64,000 nucleotides of DNA from Acidobacteriota bacterium. GTDB taxonomy: Bacteria > Acidobacteriota > Blastocatellia > Pyrinomonadales > Pyrinomonadaceae. Below the pieces are notes generated by a model. It ran no database searches. It saw only the letters and a program-made list of their open reading frames with translations, and was not told the origin of the DNA. Location: positions 545,182 through 609,181 of the forward strand of contig JADKEF010000003.1 of the NCBI GenBank assembly GCA_016718135.1, given 5' to 3'. Below, piece after piece: positions 18,078-28,800 of this stretch (positions are counted from its first letter, which is position 1; every line of letters starts with the position of its first letter). Position numbers and translations under genes: made by a program.

Positions 18078-20051
18078 CTAGTTCGTGCCGACCGGTAGAC
18101 CCGGAGCAGGTGCGTCGATCTTGTCGATCACTTCCTTGTAGATCTTGATCGATCCATCCTTTTCCATGCGGAGCTTTGTCGCGACGATGTAGTCGGCAAA
18201 TACCGACGAACGCTTACGCTGCAACATCGACTCCATCAGGCTGCTACGCTGCTTGGCAAACTCTGCACTGTCAGCTTCCTCACGTTTATTCATTCCGACT
18301 ATGTACCAGTTGTCGCCAACCTTGATCGGCGTCTTTGTTACCTCGCCGGCCTTGAGAGCGTAAACCGCGTCCTCAAGTTCCTCGCTCGTGCCGGCCGTTG
18401 GGCCTTCGCCGAGTGGCGAACCAAGTACGAAATCTTTCTTGTTCTTCGACTCAAGGCCCTTGCCCGTAGCCGCACCCGCGAGAGCAGATGCATTTGCTGA
18501 ACCCGAGGCAATGTCTTTAGCGATCTGTTCGATCTCGGCACGTGCCTTTTCGAGTTTTACGACGTCGATCAACTGAGCCTTCACCTCGTCAAACTCAGCG
18601 TCACGCGGGTCTTTCTTATCAGCGAGCATCGGCGCCGCAAATCCATTCTGGATCGGCGTCTTTTCGCCAACATCACCCACATTAGCGAGCGGTGCAATGC
18701 CTTCTTCAAACTGCGGTGACACGCCAATATTCGGCACGTCGTCGCCCGGTTTCACGAACGCGGTCTCCTTGACCATGTCTGCCGCACTCATGTTCGCCTG
18801 AGCAGCAAATTCCTGAGCGGTTTTGACCGGATCCTTGGTCTGCTTCAGCGAATCGACCACTTTCTGTGCCAATTCGGCCGCCACGGCATACGCACGACGG
18901 TTACGCAGGCTCACCTCGATCTCCTTCTTTGCCGTATCAAAGGTTTTTGGCACATCCTCGCCTCGGCGGAGAATGAAATATCGTCCTTGATAGCTGATCG
19001 GCTCAGTGATCTCGCCCGGCCTCATTTTGAGAAGCCGTTGGTACGGATCGTCAGATTTGTTCGGGTTCTCCCGCACAGGCCCGATGAGTTTGCCGCCATT
19101 CTGAGCTGTCGCAGGATTCTCCGACTGGCCTTTGGCGGCCGTAGCGAATGCGTCCTCGCCCACTGTCGGGCCGTCTTTTCTGAGCTGCGTGACGATCTCG
19201 GCTGCTTTCCCTTGGGCAACGCCGTCAAGCTCTGGCTTGGCGATACGGATCACGATCTCCTGTCCGAGTACTCCGGCGATCTTTTTGTCAGGCGTGAGGT
19301 TATCCCACTCGGTCTTAATGTCAGCCTCAGGGATGCTCATCTTTTCACCGATCTTGGCGGTGTTAATAAAAACGTACTTGATCTTCTTTTGAGCAACGCT
19401 GATAAAGTAGCTCTGCTTGTTCTTTTCGAAATAGTCGCGAAGCTCAGCATCAGTCGGCGTGATCTTCTTGGCAAGCTCGGCGTTGTTCACGGACACGTAG
19501 TTCACGTCAAACTTTGCATTTCTACGCTGATAGTCCTCAAGCACTTCCTGCTCTGAGACAGTTACGCCCGATGTTAGAAACGCGCTCAATTTCTGAGCAC
19601 TGATGTCATCGCGAACACTCTGCTCATAGGTTGAGATGTTACCGAACATCTCTGTGACATTCTGCTCGTAGACCGCCTGATCGAAGGGTTTCCCGTCAGT
19701 CGGCTTATTGCTTTCACGGATCCTCGCCGCGACCTCGCCATCGCTGGCCGTCAGCCCGAGACGCTCTGCCTCGATCCTTGCGATACGGCTGCCGATCATG
19801 CCATCCAGCATGGTTCTGGTTGGCTGATTTTGGCCAAATCTAGAGGAGTTTTCCTTTTGCCGCACCACTTCGCCAACGGTGACCTTGTGGCCCGAGACCG
19901 TGGCGACCGCTTCTTCGCTCTGCGAAAGATTGGCGAGCGATGTGTTGCTCGACGGCGTGTAGAAAAAAACCAGACTTCCCACCATCAGGATGGCGAACAG
20001 TAAGAGGACAAAATTACGTGTCTTCTCAAGACGTGTGAAAAACTTAAGCAT
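18078..20051 (-). CDS. Periplasmic peptidyl-prolyl isomerase (SurA/PpiD-like)
   Basis: 657 residues. One N-terminal membrane anchor ('FVLLLFAILMVGSLVFFYTP', about 14-33) precedes a SurA-N-like helical domain with 'DGMIGSRIARIEAERLGLTASDGEVAARI'-type chaperone sequence (about 80-200), then parvulin-type rotamase regions ('GGKLIGPVRE...LLKMRPGEITEPISYQGRYFILRRGE' around 315-370), and a second rotamase-like part near the C-terminus ('LEDAVYALKAGEVTKTPIKVGDNWYIVGMNKREE'). The architecture matches PpiD-type anchored folding factors (about 620 aa) that assist exported proteins, sensible in a genome with many secreted proteins. Divergent from nadK, with its own terminator. Confidence 0.85.
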   Translation of the reverse strand: MLKFFTRLEKTRNFVLLLFAILMVGSLVFFYTPSSNTSLANLSQSEEAVATVSGHKVTVGEVVRQKENSSRFGQNQPTRTMLDGMIGSRIARIEAERLGLTASDGEVAARIRESNKPTDGKPFDQAVYEQNVTEMFGNISTYEQSVRDDISAQKLSAFLTSGVTVSEQEVLEDYQRRNAKFDVNYVSVNNAELAKKITPTDAELRDYFEKNKQSYFISVAQKKIKYVFINTAKIGEKMSIPEADIKTEWDNLTPDKKIAGVLGQEIVIRIAKPELDGVAQGKAAEIVTQLRKDGPTVGEDAFATAAKGQSENPATAQNGGKLIGPVRENPNKSDDPYQRLLKMRPGEITEPISYQGRYFILRRGEDVPKTFDTAKKEIEVSLRNRRAYAVAAELAQKVVDSLKQTKDPVKTAQEFAAQANMSAADMVKETAFVKPGDDVPNIGVSPQFEEGIAPLANVGDVGEKTPIQNGFAAPMLADKKDPRDAEFDEVKAQLIDVVKLEKARAEIEQIAKDIASGSANASALAGAATGKGLESKNKKDFVLGSPLGEGPTAGTSEELEDAVYALKAGEVTKTPIKVGDNWYIVGMNKREEADSAEFAKQRSSLMESMLQRKRSSVFADYIVATKLRMEKDGSIKIYKEVIDKIDAPAPGLPVGTN

Positions 20052-20233
20052 CGGCTAATACCCTTTTACGACAGAATACGAACAAAAATGTCACTAGAGA
20101 CAAACCGCAATCTTAGCAAAAAGAAAACCGAATTCCAATGCGAAACGTCGGTAAATAGGCGCGTTTAGCGCAAGAAAGGGCTTGCAGTTTGTCGTTGATT
20201 ATTTGATGATTAACGCAAACGTACGGGCGCCCT

Positions 20234-21085
20234 ATGCAAAACAGCCAGATCAGATCAGTCGGTATCGTCGTCAAACCATCTCATGCAGAGGCAAGCGCCA
20301 CGGCGGTTGAGCTTTCTGCCTGGCTGCGTAACCGCGGCATTCCCGAGGTTCTTGAGCCCGTCTCAGCCGGAGAATCGCGACCGGTGAATCGCCAGACGCT
20401 CGACGCCGATCTCGTCGTCGTGCTCGGTGGCGACGGAACGATGATCTCGACGGCCAGGCTTGTGGGCGATAAAGATGTGCTCGTACTTGGTGTTAACTAC
20501 GGCAGCCTTGGTTATCTGACAGATTTTCGTATCGAGGAGATGTTCCCCGCTCTCGAAGCGATCCTCGCCGGCCGGTACGATATCGATCGACGCGTGATGC
20601 TCGATGCGGAGCATTGGCGTGAGGATCAAAAACTCGCTGTCGGCCGCGTGCTGAATGACGTCGTTATCAACAAGGCCGCGTTGGCCCGGATCATCGAGAT
20701 CGACGTCAGGCTCAACGATCTTTTCGTAAACTCTTATCGAGCAGACGGTTTGATAGTCTCTACACCTACCGGTTCGACCGCATATAATCTGTCCGCCGGC
20801 GGACCCATCGTTTATCCGTCGATGAACGCTGTAGTGCTAACGCCGATCTGCCCATTTACACTCACGAACCGCCCGATCGTTGTTCCGGACAACGCCGAGA
20901 TCGCGCTAACTCTTGACGACGAAAACGAAGGCGTTATTCTTAGCCTCGATGGCCAAACCGGCTACCCAATGCGTGCCGGGGACCGCGTCTTGATAAGAAA
21001 GAGCCGAACGACGTTTAACATCGTGCACCCCGAGAATCGAAATTATTTTGATGTTCTACGGGACAAACTGAAGTGGGGACGCTAG
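20234..21085 (+). CDS. nadK: NAD kinase
   Basis: 283 residues, the usual NadK length. It phosphorylates NAD+ to NADP+ with ATP or polyphosphate in the cytoplasm. All family motifs are present: 'VVLGGDGTMISTARL' (GGDGT), 'GVNYGSLGYLTDF' (the NxGxxGFLT-type loop), 'LNDVVINKAA' (NE/D motif) and 'STPTGSTAYNLSAGGPIV'. The motif order and spacing are standard. It is divergent from the PPIase gene and apparently monocistronic. High confidence. Confidence 0.95.
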   Translation: MQNSQIRSVGIVVKPSHAEASATAVELSAWLRNRGIPEVLEPVSAGESRPVNRQTLDADLVVVLGGDGTMISTARLVGDKDVLVLGVNYGSLGYLTDFRIEEMFPALEAILAGRYDIDRRVMLDAEHWREDQKLAVGRVLNDVVINKAALARIIEIDVRLNDLFVNSYRADGLIVSTPTGSTAYNLSAGGPIVYPSMNAVVLTPICPFTLTNRPIVVPDNAEIALTLDDENEGVILSLDGQTGYPMRAGDRVLIRKSRTTFNIVHPENRNYFDVLRDKLKWGR

Positions 21086-21400
21086 CCACTAAGCTGTGAT
21101 TTACGACCCTGAACGCTACATTTACATTCGTTCCAAAATCGTTCCACTTTTTAGAAGTGGCACGGCCTAATTGATGTATAAAATAGGCTTAAGCGGAAAT
21201 CGCATGTTTTTTGTGAGTGAATACACGAAATGGAACGATTTTGATTGTCAATGTTCTAGCTAGTCCACTTAGGTGATAGTTGGCAATCCGGTTGCCATCA
21301 ATTTATCAAAGATCCAGGATGTGGCCAAAGTTAGCATACTTTCCGTCGAAGGTGTTATCACAATATCCTATTACTGGCACGCTCTATCATATACGCAACG
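21086..21400. other. AT-rich intergenic region with inverted repeat
   Basis: 315 bp after nadK with no protein-like ORF. It contains a perfect 13-bp inverted repeat CAAAATCGTTCCA (21134-21146) / TGGAACGATTTTG (21231-21243), 84 bp apart, and a hairpin CCACTT-TTTAG-AAGTGG at 21144-21160. Could be a nadK terminator region or the remains of a small palindromic element. Confidence 0.5.
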
Positions 21401-21760
21401 CTATCCAAATAGATTAGTTTGTATATCATCGTCTTTAGCGTAACCTTCGGGCCACCATTGGTAGACATTGAGGTCACACTTACCGCTCGCACTAAAAACA
21501 ATACCTTCAGCCTCGAGCAATTCCTGCTGCAAATTTATCGGAATCGTCAGCCGTCCTGTTGAGCATTTGCCTTGCGAATTGATAACCCGCTGCCATGGAA
21601 CGCCTTCGTCAGCACCGTGCATGACGTAGCCCACCGTTCTCGCCGTGTAGCCCTCACCCAAGACGATCGCGAGTTGGCCGTACGTCATCACACGGCCGGC
21701 CGGTATCTGTCGGACAAATGAATAGACGCGTTCGCGATAGAGCGGGTCGTTTACGATCAT
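21401..21760 (-). CDS. Alkyltransferase-like (ATL) MGMT-family DNA-binding protein lacking the catalytic cysteine
   Basis: 119 residues. The fold of the O6-alkylguanine-DNA alkyltransferase C-terminal domain is evident: 'RVYSFVRQIPAGRVMTYGQLA' (wing and helix), 'ARTVGYVMHG' and 'VPWQRVINSQGKCS'. In true MGMT the last motif is PCHRV with the alkyl-accepting Cys. Here the position is Trp (PWQRV), as in ATL proteins, which bind O6-alkylguanine and hand lesions to nucleotide excision repair. A C-terminal extension of about 25 residues ('WWPEGYAKDDDIQTNLFG') follows. The start abuts the stop of the upstream cyclase-family gene with no gap, so the two are co-translated. Confidence 0.85.
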   Translation of the reverse strand: MIVNDPLYRERVYSFVRQIPAGRVMTYGQLAIVLGEGYTARTVGYVMHGADEGVPWQRVINSQGKCSTGRLTIPINLQQELLEAEGIVFSASGKCDLNVYQWWPEGYAKDDDIQTNLFG

Positions 21761-22396
21761 CTAGTTTTTCCAAAGCATCGTCCGGGCCGGAGCTCCGTCG
21801 CCACCGCCGCCGATGTATTTGAGCGGCATACAGATCAAGCCGTAATCTCCCGGCGGAACTTCGCGAAGGTCGATGCCCTCGAGGATAACGATCTCGTTTT
21901 CGAGCAGAGTGATGTGAACTGGGTGCCCCGGCGAGCCGCTCTTTTCGATCGAGAGATAGTCGATGCCGACGAGCACGACGTCATTGTCGGCCAGCAATTT
22001 TGCGGTGGCGGGAGTTATGTAGGTGAAATCGCTACGAAACCCGTCCTCGGGCGTCGCCCAAAATTCCGAATTACGCGTTTTGAACAGTACGCGACATGCG
22101 CCGCCGAGCTCACCGACGTGCTCCGGCTCGATCGCGACCACATCATCAGCAACTTCGATCACCTTGCACGGCCCAACCAGTTTTTCAGGGTCGAGTTCGT
22201 GAACGCGCTTTGCTCCGTCGATAAAATGGTTCGGCGCATCGACGTGCGTCGCGGTGTGCATGCCCATCGAGATCTGCGAAACATTGGCCGTCGAGCCTGC
22301 CGCGATCGATTTGAAAGACGTGATCTCAACGCCCGGGTCGCCCTTGTAGATCGGCACATCCGCCGAGATCGGAACAGTTATGTCGTATATTTTCAT
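21761..22396 (-). CDS. Cyclase-family metal-dependent hydrolase (kynurenine formamidase-like)
   Basis: 211 residues. The family has a metal site built on HxGTHxDxPxHF; here it reads 'HTATHVDAPNHF' (about 47-58), so the metal-binding His/Asp residues are kept while the Gly is Ala. 'DLREVPPGDYGLICMPLKY' near the C-terminus also fits the family. Members hydrolyse cyclic amides or N-formyl groups, including N-formylkynurenine in tryptophan catabolism; the substrate cannot be fixed here and no other kyn genes are near. It precedes the ATL gene directly (0 bp). Confidence 0.82.
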   Translation of the reverse strand: MKIYDITVPISADVPIYKGDPGVEITSFKSIAAGSTANVSQISMGMHTATHVDAPNHFIDGAKRVHELDPEKLVGPCKVIEVADDVVAIEPEHVGELGGACRVLFKTRNSEFWATPEDGFRSDFTYITPATAKLLADNDVVLVGIDYLSIEKSGSPGHPVHITLLENEIVILEGIDLREVPPGDYGLICMPLKYIGGGGDGAPARTMLWKN

Positions 22397-22675
22397 TTAG
22401 CTAATGATAACTCGACTGGTGGAGTGAGGAAAGCCGTTTCCGACTGTTGATCCTGGAATAGAAGCTCAAAGCACGCAAAAGATAGCTAAGCTAGAATCCT
22501 CGGCGATCGTGGAAATCTCAACACCGCGCGCGAAATCTCACGCGCGCCGGGAGATCAACTCGTGAAAAGGTTAGATACTTGCGGCAGCAGTCGTACAACT
22601 ACGAATAACGTAAGATGGCACGGTTCGTGCGTTTATACTTGGCGTGTTTTGTAGAACGTCGTTTTTGGACGTTTA
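22397..22675. other. Upstream intergenic region of the giant gene
   Basis: 279 bp without a gene. A nonamer GAAATCTCA is repeated at 22512-22520 and 22532-22540, each followed by GC-only stretches (GCGCGC), 20 bp apart. This could be an activator site; nothing else stands out. Confidence 0.3.
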
Positions 22676-22810
22676 TTGACCAGTGCCGAAGGCACAGTAT
22701 CTTTTTTGCCTGAAATAGGGCAGAACCGGTCACTACTTCGACCGACGGAGCAGCGTTTCCCCCATCCGATTTTGCCGAAAAGGCGATAGTTGGGTGGAGG
22801 TTTAAACGCT
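22676..22810 (+). promoter_or_regulatory. Promoter and structured leader of the giant gene (SD sequestration candidate)
   Basis: A possible promoter TTGACC (22676-22681), 16 bp, TATCTT (22698-22703), has a small GTGCC-GAA-GGCAC hairpin in its spacer. The predicted leader of about 100 nt contains GGTC...GACC and GCC-GAAAA-GGC stems. CCCCCATCC (22759-22767) can pair in 8 of 9 positions with GGGTGGAGG (22792-22800), which is the Shine-Dalgarno region 10 nt before the ATG at 22811. Translation of an 11.7-kb message may therefore be RNA-controlled. No known riboswitch class was recognised. Confidence 0.4.
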
Positions 22811-25800
22811 ATGTTGAGACACCAAATCGGATCACAATTCCGCATGAGACGGAATTTATTGTATGCAATAGTCGCAATCACGATAATTTCACTGACCGCC
22901 GCGGGCTCACAAGTCGCGGCGTTTTCATTTGCAGATGCAGTGAAAGAGTTTCTTGGCGTTAAGACGGCGCAAGCGAGCGTCTTCCCCGATCCAACCGAAT
23001 TTGGAGTTTTTTCAGCGCCTGTAGCTCCGCCCGCAGTTTGCACAACTGCGCCTAGCGGTATGATCTCGTGGTGGGCCGCGGAGAATAATCCGGGGGACAA
23101 CCTTAATCGAAACAACGGAGTGTTGCAGGGTAATGCCGGATTTATAACCGGGATGGTTGGCAACGCCTTCGATCTCGATGGCAGCGGGGACTTCGTCCAA
23201 GTGGCCGCACCATCATCACTACCGGTCGGCAATGCGGCCCGTACGGTCGAGCTTTGGTTCCGAGCACCGGCAACGCCGGGAGAATCTGGGCTGTTTCAGT
23301 ACGGAACCGCTAGTGGTGGGCAGATGTTCGGACTTATTACATCGGGCAATGCTCCGGGTCGATTGTACTTTTATGGCAATAGTGCGGACCTTCCGGCAAA
23401 TACCGTGATCCAACCTAATACCTGGTACCACGGAGCCGTGACATATGACGGCACGACCCTAAAGGTCTATGTGAATGGCGTGCTTGAGAATTCTGCCCCG
23501 ATCGCTCTGAACACAGTATTGGATGCGAACGGGATAACGATCGGGTACCGTGTCGGAGGCTCATTTTGGACAGGTCAATTGGACGAGCCGACGATCTATG
23601 ACCGTGCGCTGTCAGATACCGAGATACTGGCAATATTCAATGCCGGATCTGCCGGCAAATGCAGCGTATGCACTCCGCCACCGAACGGATTAGTAGGTTG
23701 GTGGGGCGGAAACGGCAACAGCCAAGATCTAATAAGCGGTAACAACGGAACTCTCGTAAATGGTGCTACTTACGCACCGGGTAAGGTCGATCAGGCTTTC
23801 AGCCTGAACCAGTCGAACAGCACTTATGTTGACCTACCCGCCGCTACATCAAATCTCTTGAACAACTCTGCGGGCAGCATTTCTGCCTGGGTAAATCCAT
23901 CGGCAGTCGGTGACAATGACATCGTTGCCGCCTTTGGCACCGGCAATCCCGGCGAAGGCGTCGGTATAGGTATTTACGGGAATGTCCGTATTTATCACCA
24001 TACAAGCACCTTCGATTGGCAATCAACCACAGCAATAAGCGCAAACACATGGACACATATCACCTACACATGGGACAGCACGACCGAGCGGATCTATAAG
24101 GATGGGGCACTTAGCGAAAGCAGGCCGAGGAATTTCAATTATGTTCCCGGGTCGGCTCGGATCGGCAACGGCTGGTGGGGCGATCCGGCAAACTACTTTC
24201 CGGGCCTTATCGACGAGGTTGAGATCTTCGACCGGGCATTGACCGCGAATGAGATCTCAAGCATCTACAGCGCAGGTTCGGCGGGAATTTGCGGTGCAAA
24301 TCCGGTTCTAGGCACCTACCCAAATAGCAATTTGGGGTTGAACGGCAATGCAATGATCTTACCCTCAGCGACCCCGGCAAATACCCTCAGGATGACAGCG
24401 TACACCGATTCCAGATTCAAAGGCGTTCTGACGGCTGATCCGATCACGGGAGAGGTTCGGATCACGAATGCTCATCCCGCAGGCTCGTATCTTGTAACTG
24501 TCACGGGTTATGGCCCCGGCCTCAGCTCCACAAGGACTTTCACATTGACGGTAACCGAGGGCCCGGTCTGCGAAAATATAAGTCTTGGTACTGCCGCGGA
24601 TTACACTGTCGGGAATCAGCCATTCAGGATGGCTGTCGGGGACTTTGATCGGGATGGCCTACAAGATCTGGTCACTGCCAACTTTGTGGCGAATACTATC
24701 TCGATCTTGATAGCAGATGGAGTAGGAGGTTTCTTAGCTCCGGCAAATTATGGGACCTTGAACGCCCCGATCAGCGTAGCCGTAGGCGATCTGAACAGAG
24801 ATGGCAATGCGGACCTCGCAGTGGCCAATTACTTCGGATCGAACACTAGCATCATGCTGGAAAACGGCGATGGGACTTTTGGAACTCAGTCCGATGTTAC
24901 GGTCGGATGGAATCCCTATGACGTTACTCTTGCCGACCTTAACTCCGACGGCAAACTCGACATGATAACGGCAAATTCGGCGCAAGGGGTAGGTGTCCTT
25001 TTGGGGAACGGATTTGGTGGATTTGCAGCTATGGTCCAGTACCCCGTGTACTCAGGGCCCAACTCAGTAGCAGTAGGAGACATCAACGGCGACGGAAAAT
25101 TGGACATTGTCACAGCAAATTCCGAATTCGGAGGAAGTGTTTCTGTACTGCTTGGTGATGGTGCTGGCAGTTTTGGACCGCACATCTCCGGCGGCGCCGG
25201 CAGCGGAGCGATAATGGCAAGGCTTGGTGATCTGGACAACGATGGCGATCCGGACGTCGCAGTTGCAAACTCAGGAACTTCTTCTACCACAGTATTGATG
25301 AACAGTGGCGGTGCTCTCAGCTTCTCGGCCAACTACACGGTCGGAACGGGCCCGTACTCAGTTGCTATAGGGGATCTCAACAACGACGGCATTGCCGATC
25401 TGGCCGTAGCCAACTCAGGCTCCGCAAATATCTCGGTTCTGCAGGGCATCGGCGGCGGCGTCTTTGCAGCGGCAGCCAATTATGGTGCGGGTGACAGCCC
25501 CTACACGACGTTGATCGGTGATTTCAATGCGGATGGCAGACCCGACGTTGCTGTGAACAACCGCACCTCGAACAATGTAACGGTATTTCCAAACACTTGT
25601 ACGCAAGCGACGCCAACCCCAACGGACACGCCTACAGCAACGCCAACGGATACCCCAACGGCAACGCCGACGCCGGAGCCAACTTGTGATCCGGCGCCAA
25701 GCGGTTTGATCAGTTTGTGGCCAGGTGAGAACAGTCCCGGCGACGTCATCGGCACTAATAACGGCACATTGATCGGAGGAGCAACGTATGCTCAGGGCAA

Positions 25801-28800
25801 GGTCGGACAGGCATTCAGCCTTAACGGAACCACGGCCGCAGTTGATGTACCCGACAGCAATTCGTTGGATGTTACTAACGAATTTACACTAAGTGCTTGG
25901 GTCAATCCGGCTACGATACCTGCCTACCCGCAAGGCGCACTCGTCATATCGAAAATAGGCGGCATATCAAACCTAAATGGATATCAAATGGCCATCACCA
26001 ACATTAGCGGACAAAACCAGATTTGGTGTGGATTTAATGAAGCTGGTGGCCCATGGCCGCAGTTTAGCCATACTGGCGGAAGCGTTCCGGTTGGGGTTTG
26101 GTCCTATATTTCTTGTACGTATGACCAAAACGCAATTTCACTATTTGTAAACGGCCAACCCGTCGGGGCAGCCGGGGTAGGTCTGCACACGGTTACTAAT
26201 ACAACCTCGAATGTGAAGATCGGCAGCGATGACGTAGGACAGCAATTCTATTCCGGCCTCATTGACGAGCCGTTTATCGCAGGCCGGGCACTTTCAGGTG
26301 CTGAACTATTGGGGATATTCAACGCAGGAAGTGCGGGTATCTGCCACACGTGCACGCCGCCCCCGCCAAATATGACGCAGTGGTGGCCGGGCGACGGGAA
26401 TGCGAACGATATTCAGGGACCGACATTCGAAAACGGCACGCTTAACGGAGCAACATTTGAGCCGGGACTTGTCGATCAGGCATTTAGCTTTGACGGCGTC
26501 AACGACTACGTTGACGTAGGCGGAACACCGATAGAACTTGCAAGCTCCCCATTTACCGTAGATTTCTGGATGAAGACGCCGGATGCGTCACATGTCGCCC
26601 ATGCCTATCTGGTGGGCAAGAGTCATCCCGATGGCGGTCTGGGTTGGGATATACGCGTCGCTAACAACGCAATTACGGTTGTTGGCGTAAATGGATGGTC
26701 AGCAAACATTACAAGCGACGCATCAATAACACCAAACGCATGGCACCATGTTGGCCTGACCTCAAACGGCAGTACTGTCGAGCTCTATATCAACGGCGTG
26801 CTAAAAGGGTCATGCCCCAGAGCCGCGATCTCTTCAACAGCCAATCCACTGCGATTTGGCTTTACGACGAATTTTGGAGGTTTACCGTTCCACGGTTTGC
26901 TGGACGAGATAGAAATATTCGACCGCAGCCTGACACAACTTGAGATTCAAGCCATCTACAGCGCTGGGAGTTCAGGCAAATGCAAACCTGTGTGTACGCC
27001 TTTGCCATTGAACGGTGTCAGTTGGTGGAAAGGAAACGGAGATCCAAATGACACGTTTGGGATCAACAACGGAGTCCTCATCAACGGCGCGGGCTACGCT
27101 ACGGGAAAAGTCGGTCAGGCATTTGATCTCAGAGGCAGCAACGACTACCTACAAGTCGCAAGTCCGGTGGGATTGCCGGTAGGAGCGGCTCCAAGGACGA
27201 TGATGCTGTGGTTCAAGACACCGAACTCCTGGGCTGACACGTATCCGCTGATGATGCAGTATGGCGGCACAGCCCCATCCTCAAAGTTTGGTCTGATGGC
27301 GGTCGATTCGGGAGGTCGAAAGCTCTACTTCTGGGGCGAAGCTAATGACCTGGTAGGTAGTACGGTGTTACAAACGAACACCTGGTACCACGGCGCAGTC
27401 ACCTATGACGGCTCCACCGTTAAATTATTCTTGAACGGCCAGCCGGAAACATCGCAGGCCAAATCGCTCAACACCTTCAGCGGCAGTGATTTTACACTTG
27501 GCCGCTACGGCTCAAATTCCGCGATCACAGGCGAGTGGAACGGGTTAATTGACGAAGCCGTGATCTTCAGTCGCGAGCTTTCGCAGGCAGAAATTCAGGC
27601 CGTTTTCGATGCAGGTAGTTCCGGCACGTGCGAGCCCGTCGTAACCCCGACGCCGACTGCTACACCTACGTTGACCCCGACGCCCACAGCAACCCCAACG
27701 GATACCCCAACGGCAACGCCAACTGCGACACCGACACCGGAGCCGACCTGCGTTCCCGTTCCGCCGAACACGATCGCCTGGTGGCCGGGTAACGGAAACG
27801 CCAACGATATTCAAGGGCCAACCTTTGAGAATGGTTCGCTCATGAATGGAGCCGCCTTTACGCCCGGACTTGTCGGACAGGCCTTTGTTTTTGACGGAGT
27901 GAACGATTATGTCGATATCCCGGACTCTTCGATTCTCGATGTGACGCGGATCACGATGTCATTTTGGTTCAAGCTTAACGAAACAGGGCGCATTCACGAA
28001 TTGGTGAACAAATTCGGTCCCGAAGGCTCCAATACTATTGCGTACGGTGCCGAGGTTGGATCCAATAATAAAGCCTATTTCAGAATTTCGACGGATGGCA
28101 CTCTTGCCGGACTAACGGATCTACCTTCAACAACCACTCTTACAACGGGTGTCTGGTACCATTTCGCCGGCACCTACGATGGTTCCCAAATGAAGCTCTA
28201 TATCAACGGAGTGAACGAAGGAACCGTAGCTAAAAGCGGAGATATCTTTGTTAACAACGAAAGCCTCAGGCTCGGAAGTTACGGATACTCCTTCTGGCTA
28301 ATGAACGGAGCGATTGATGAGGTTAGCCTTGCCGACCGCGCGTTCACCGCTGAGGAGATTCAAGGCATTTACAACGCTGGTTCCGCTGGACAATGCCCCG
28401 AGTGCACGCCGCCACCTGCAAATATGGTCGGCTGGTGGCCGGGTGAAGGTAATACTTCCGACATTATCGGAACAAATAATGGTATTGCGGAAGGTAACCT
28501 GGCTTATTCGTCTGCCAAGGTCAGTCAGGGGTTCAGTCTTGACGGAACTACGGCCGATATTCGCATCCCCGCGTCCACGAGTCTGGATGTCGGAGCCCGC
28601 GGTCGAATGACGATCGATATGTGGATAAAGCCAACGGCGGTGACCAACAACCCGCTCGCGGAATGGGGCTCAGGTATCACCGGAGCTCACTTCTGGCTTG
28701 GCGGGTCGGAGGTCCCGGGCAATTTGTATATCAATCTAACGGATACAGGAGGCAACTATCATGTATTGCAGTCGGCCGGCGGAGTCGTCGTGCCTAACGA

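Noticed and set aside
22700..22810. c-di-GMP riboswitch in the giant gene leader
   Set aside because: A few words (GGGCAG..ACC) look similar, but the consensus core is not present. Kept only as an unclassified structured leader.
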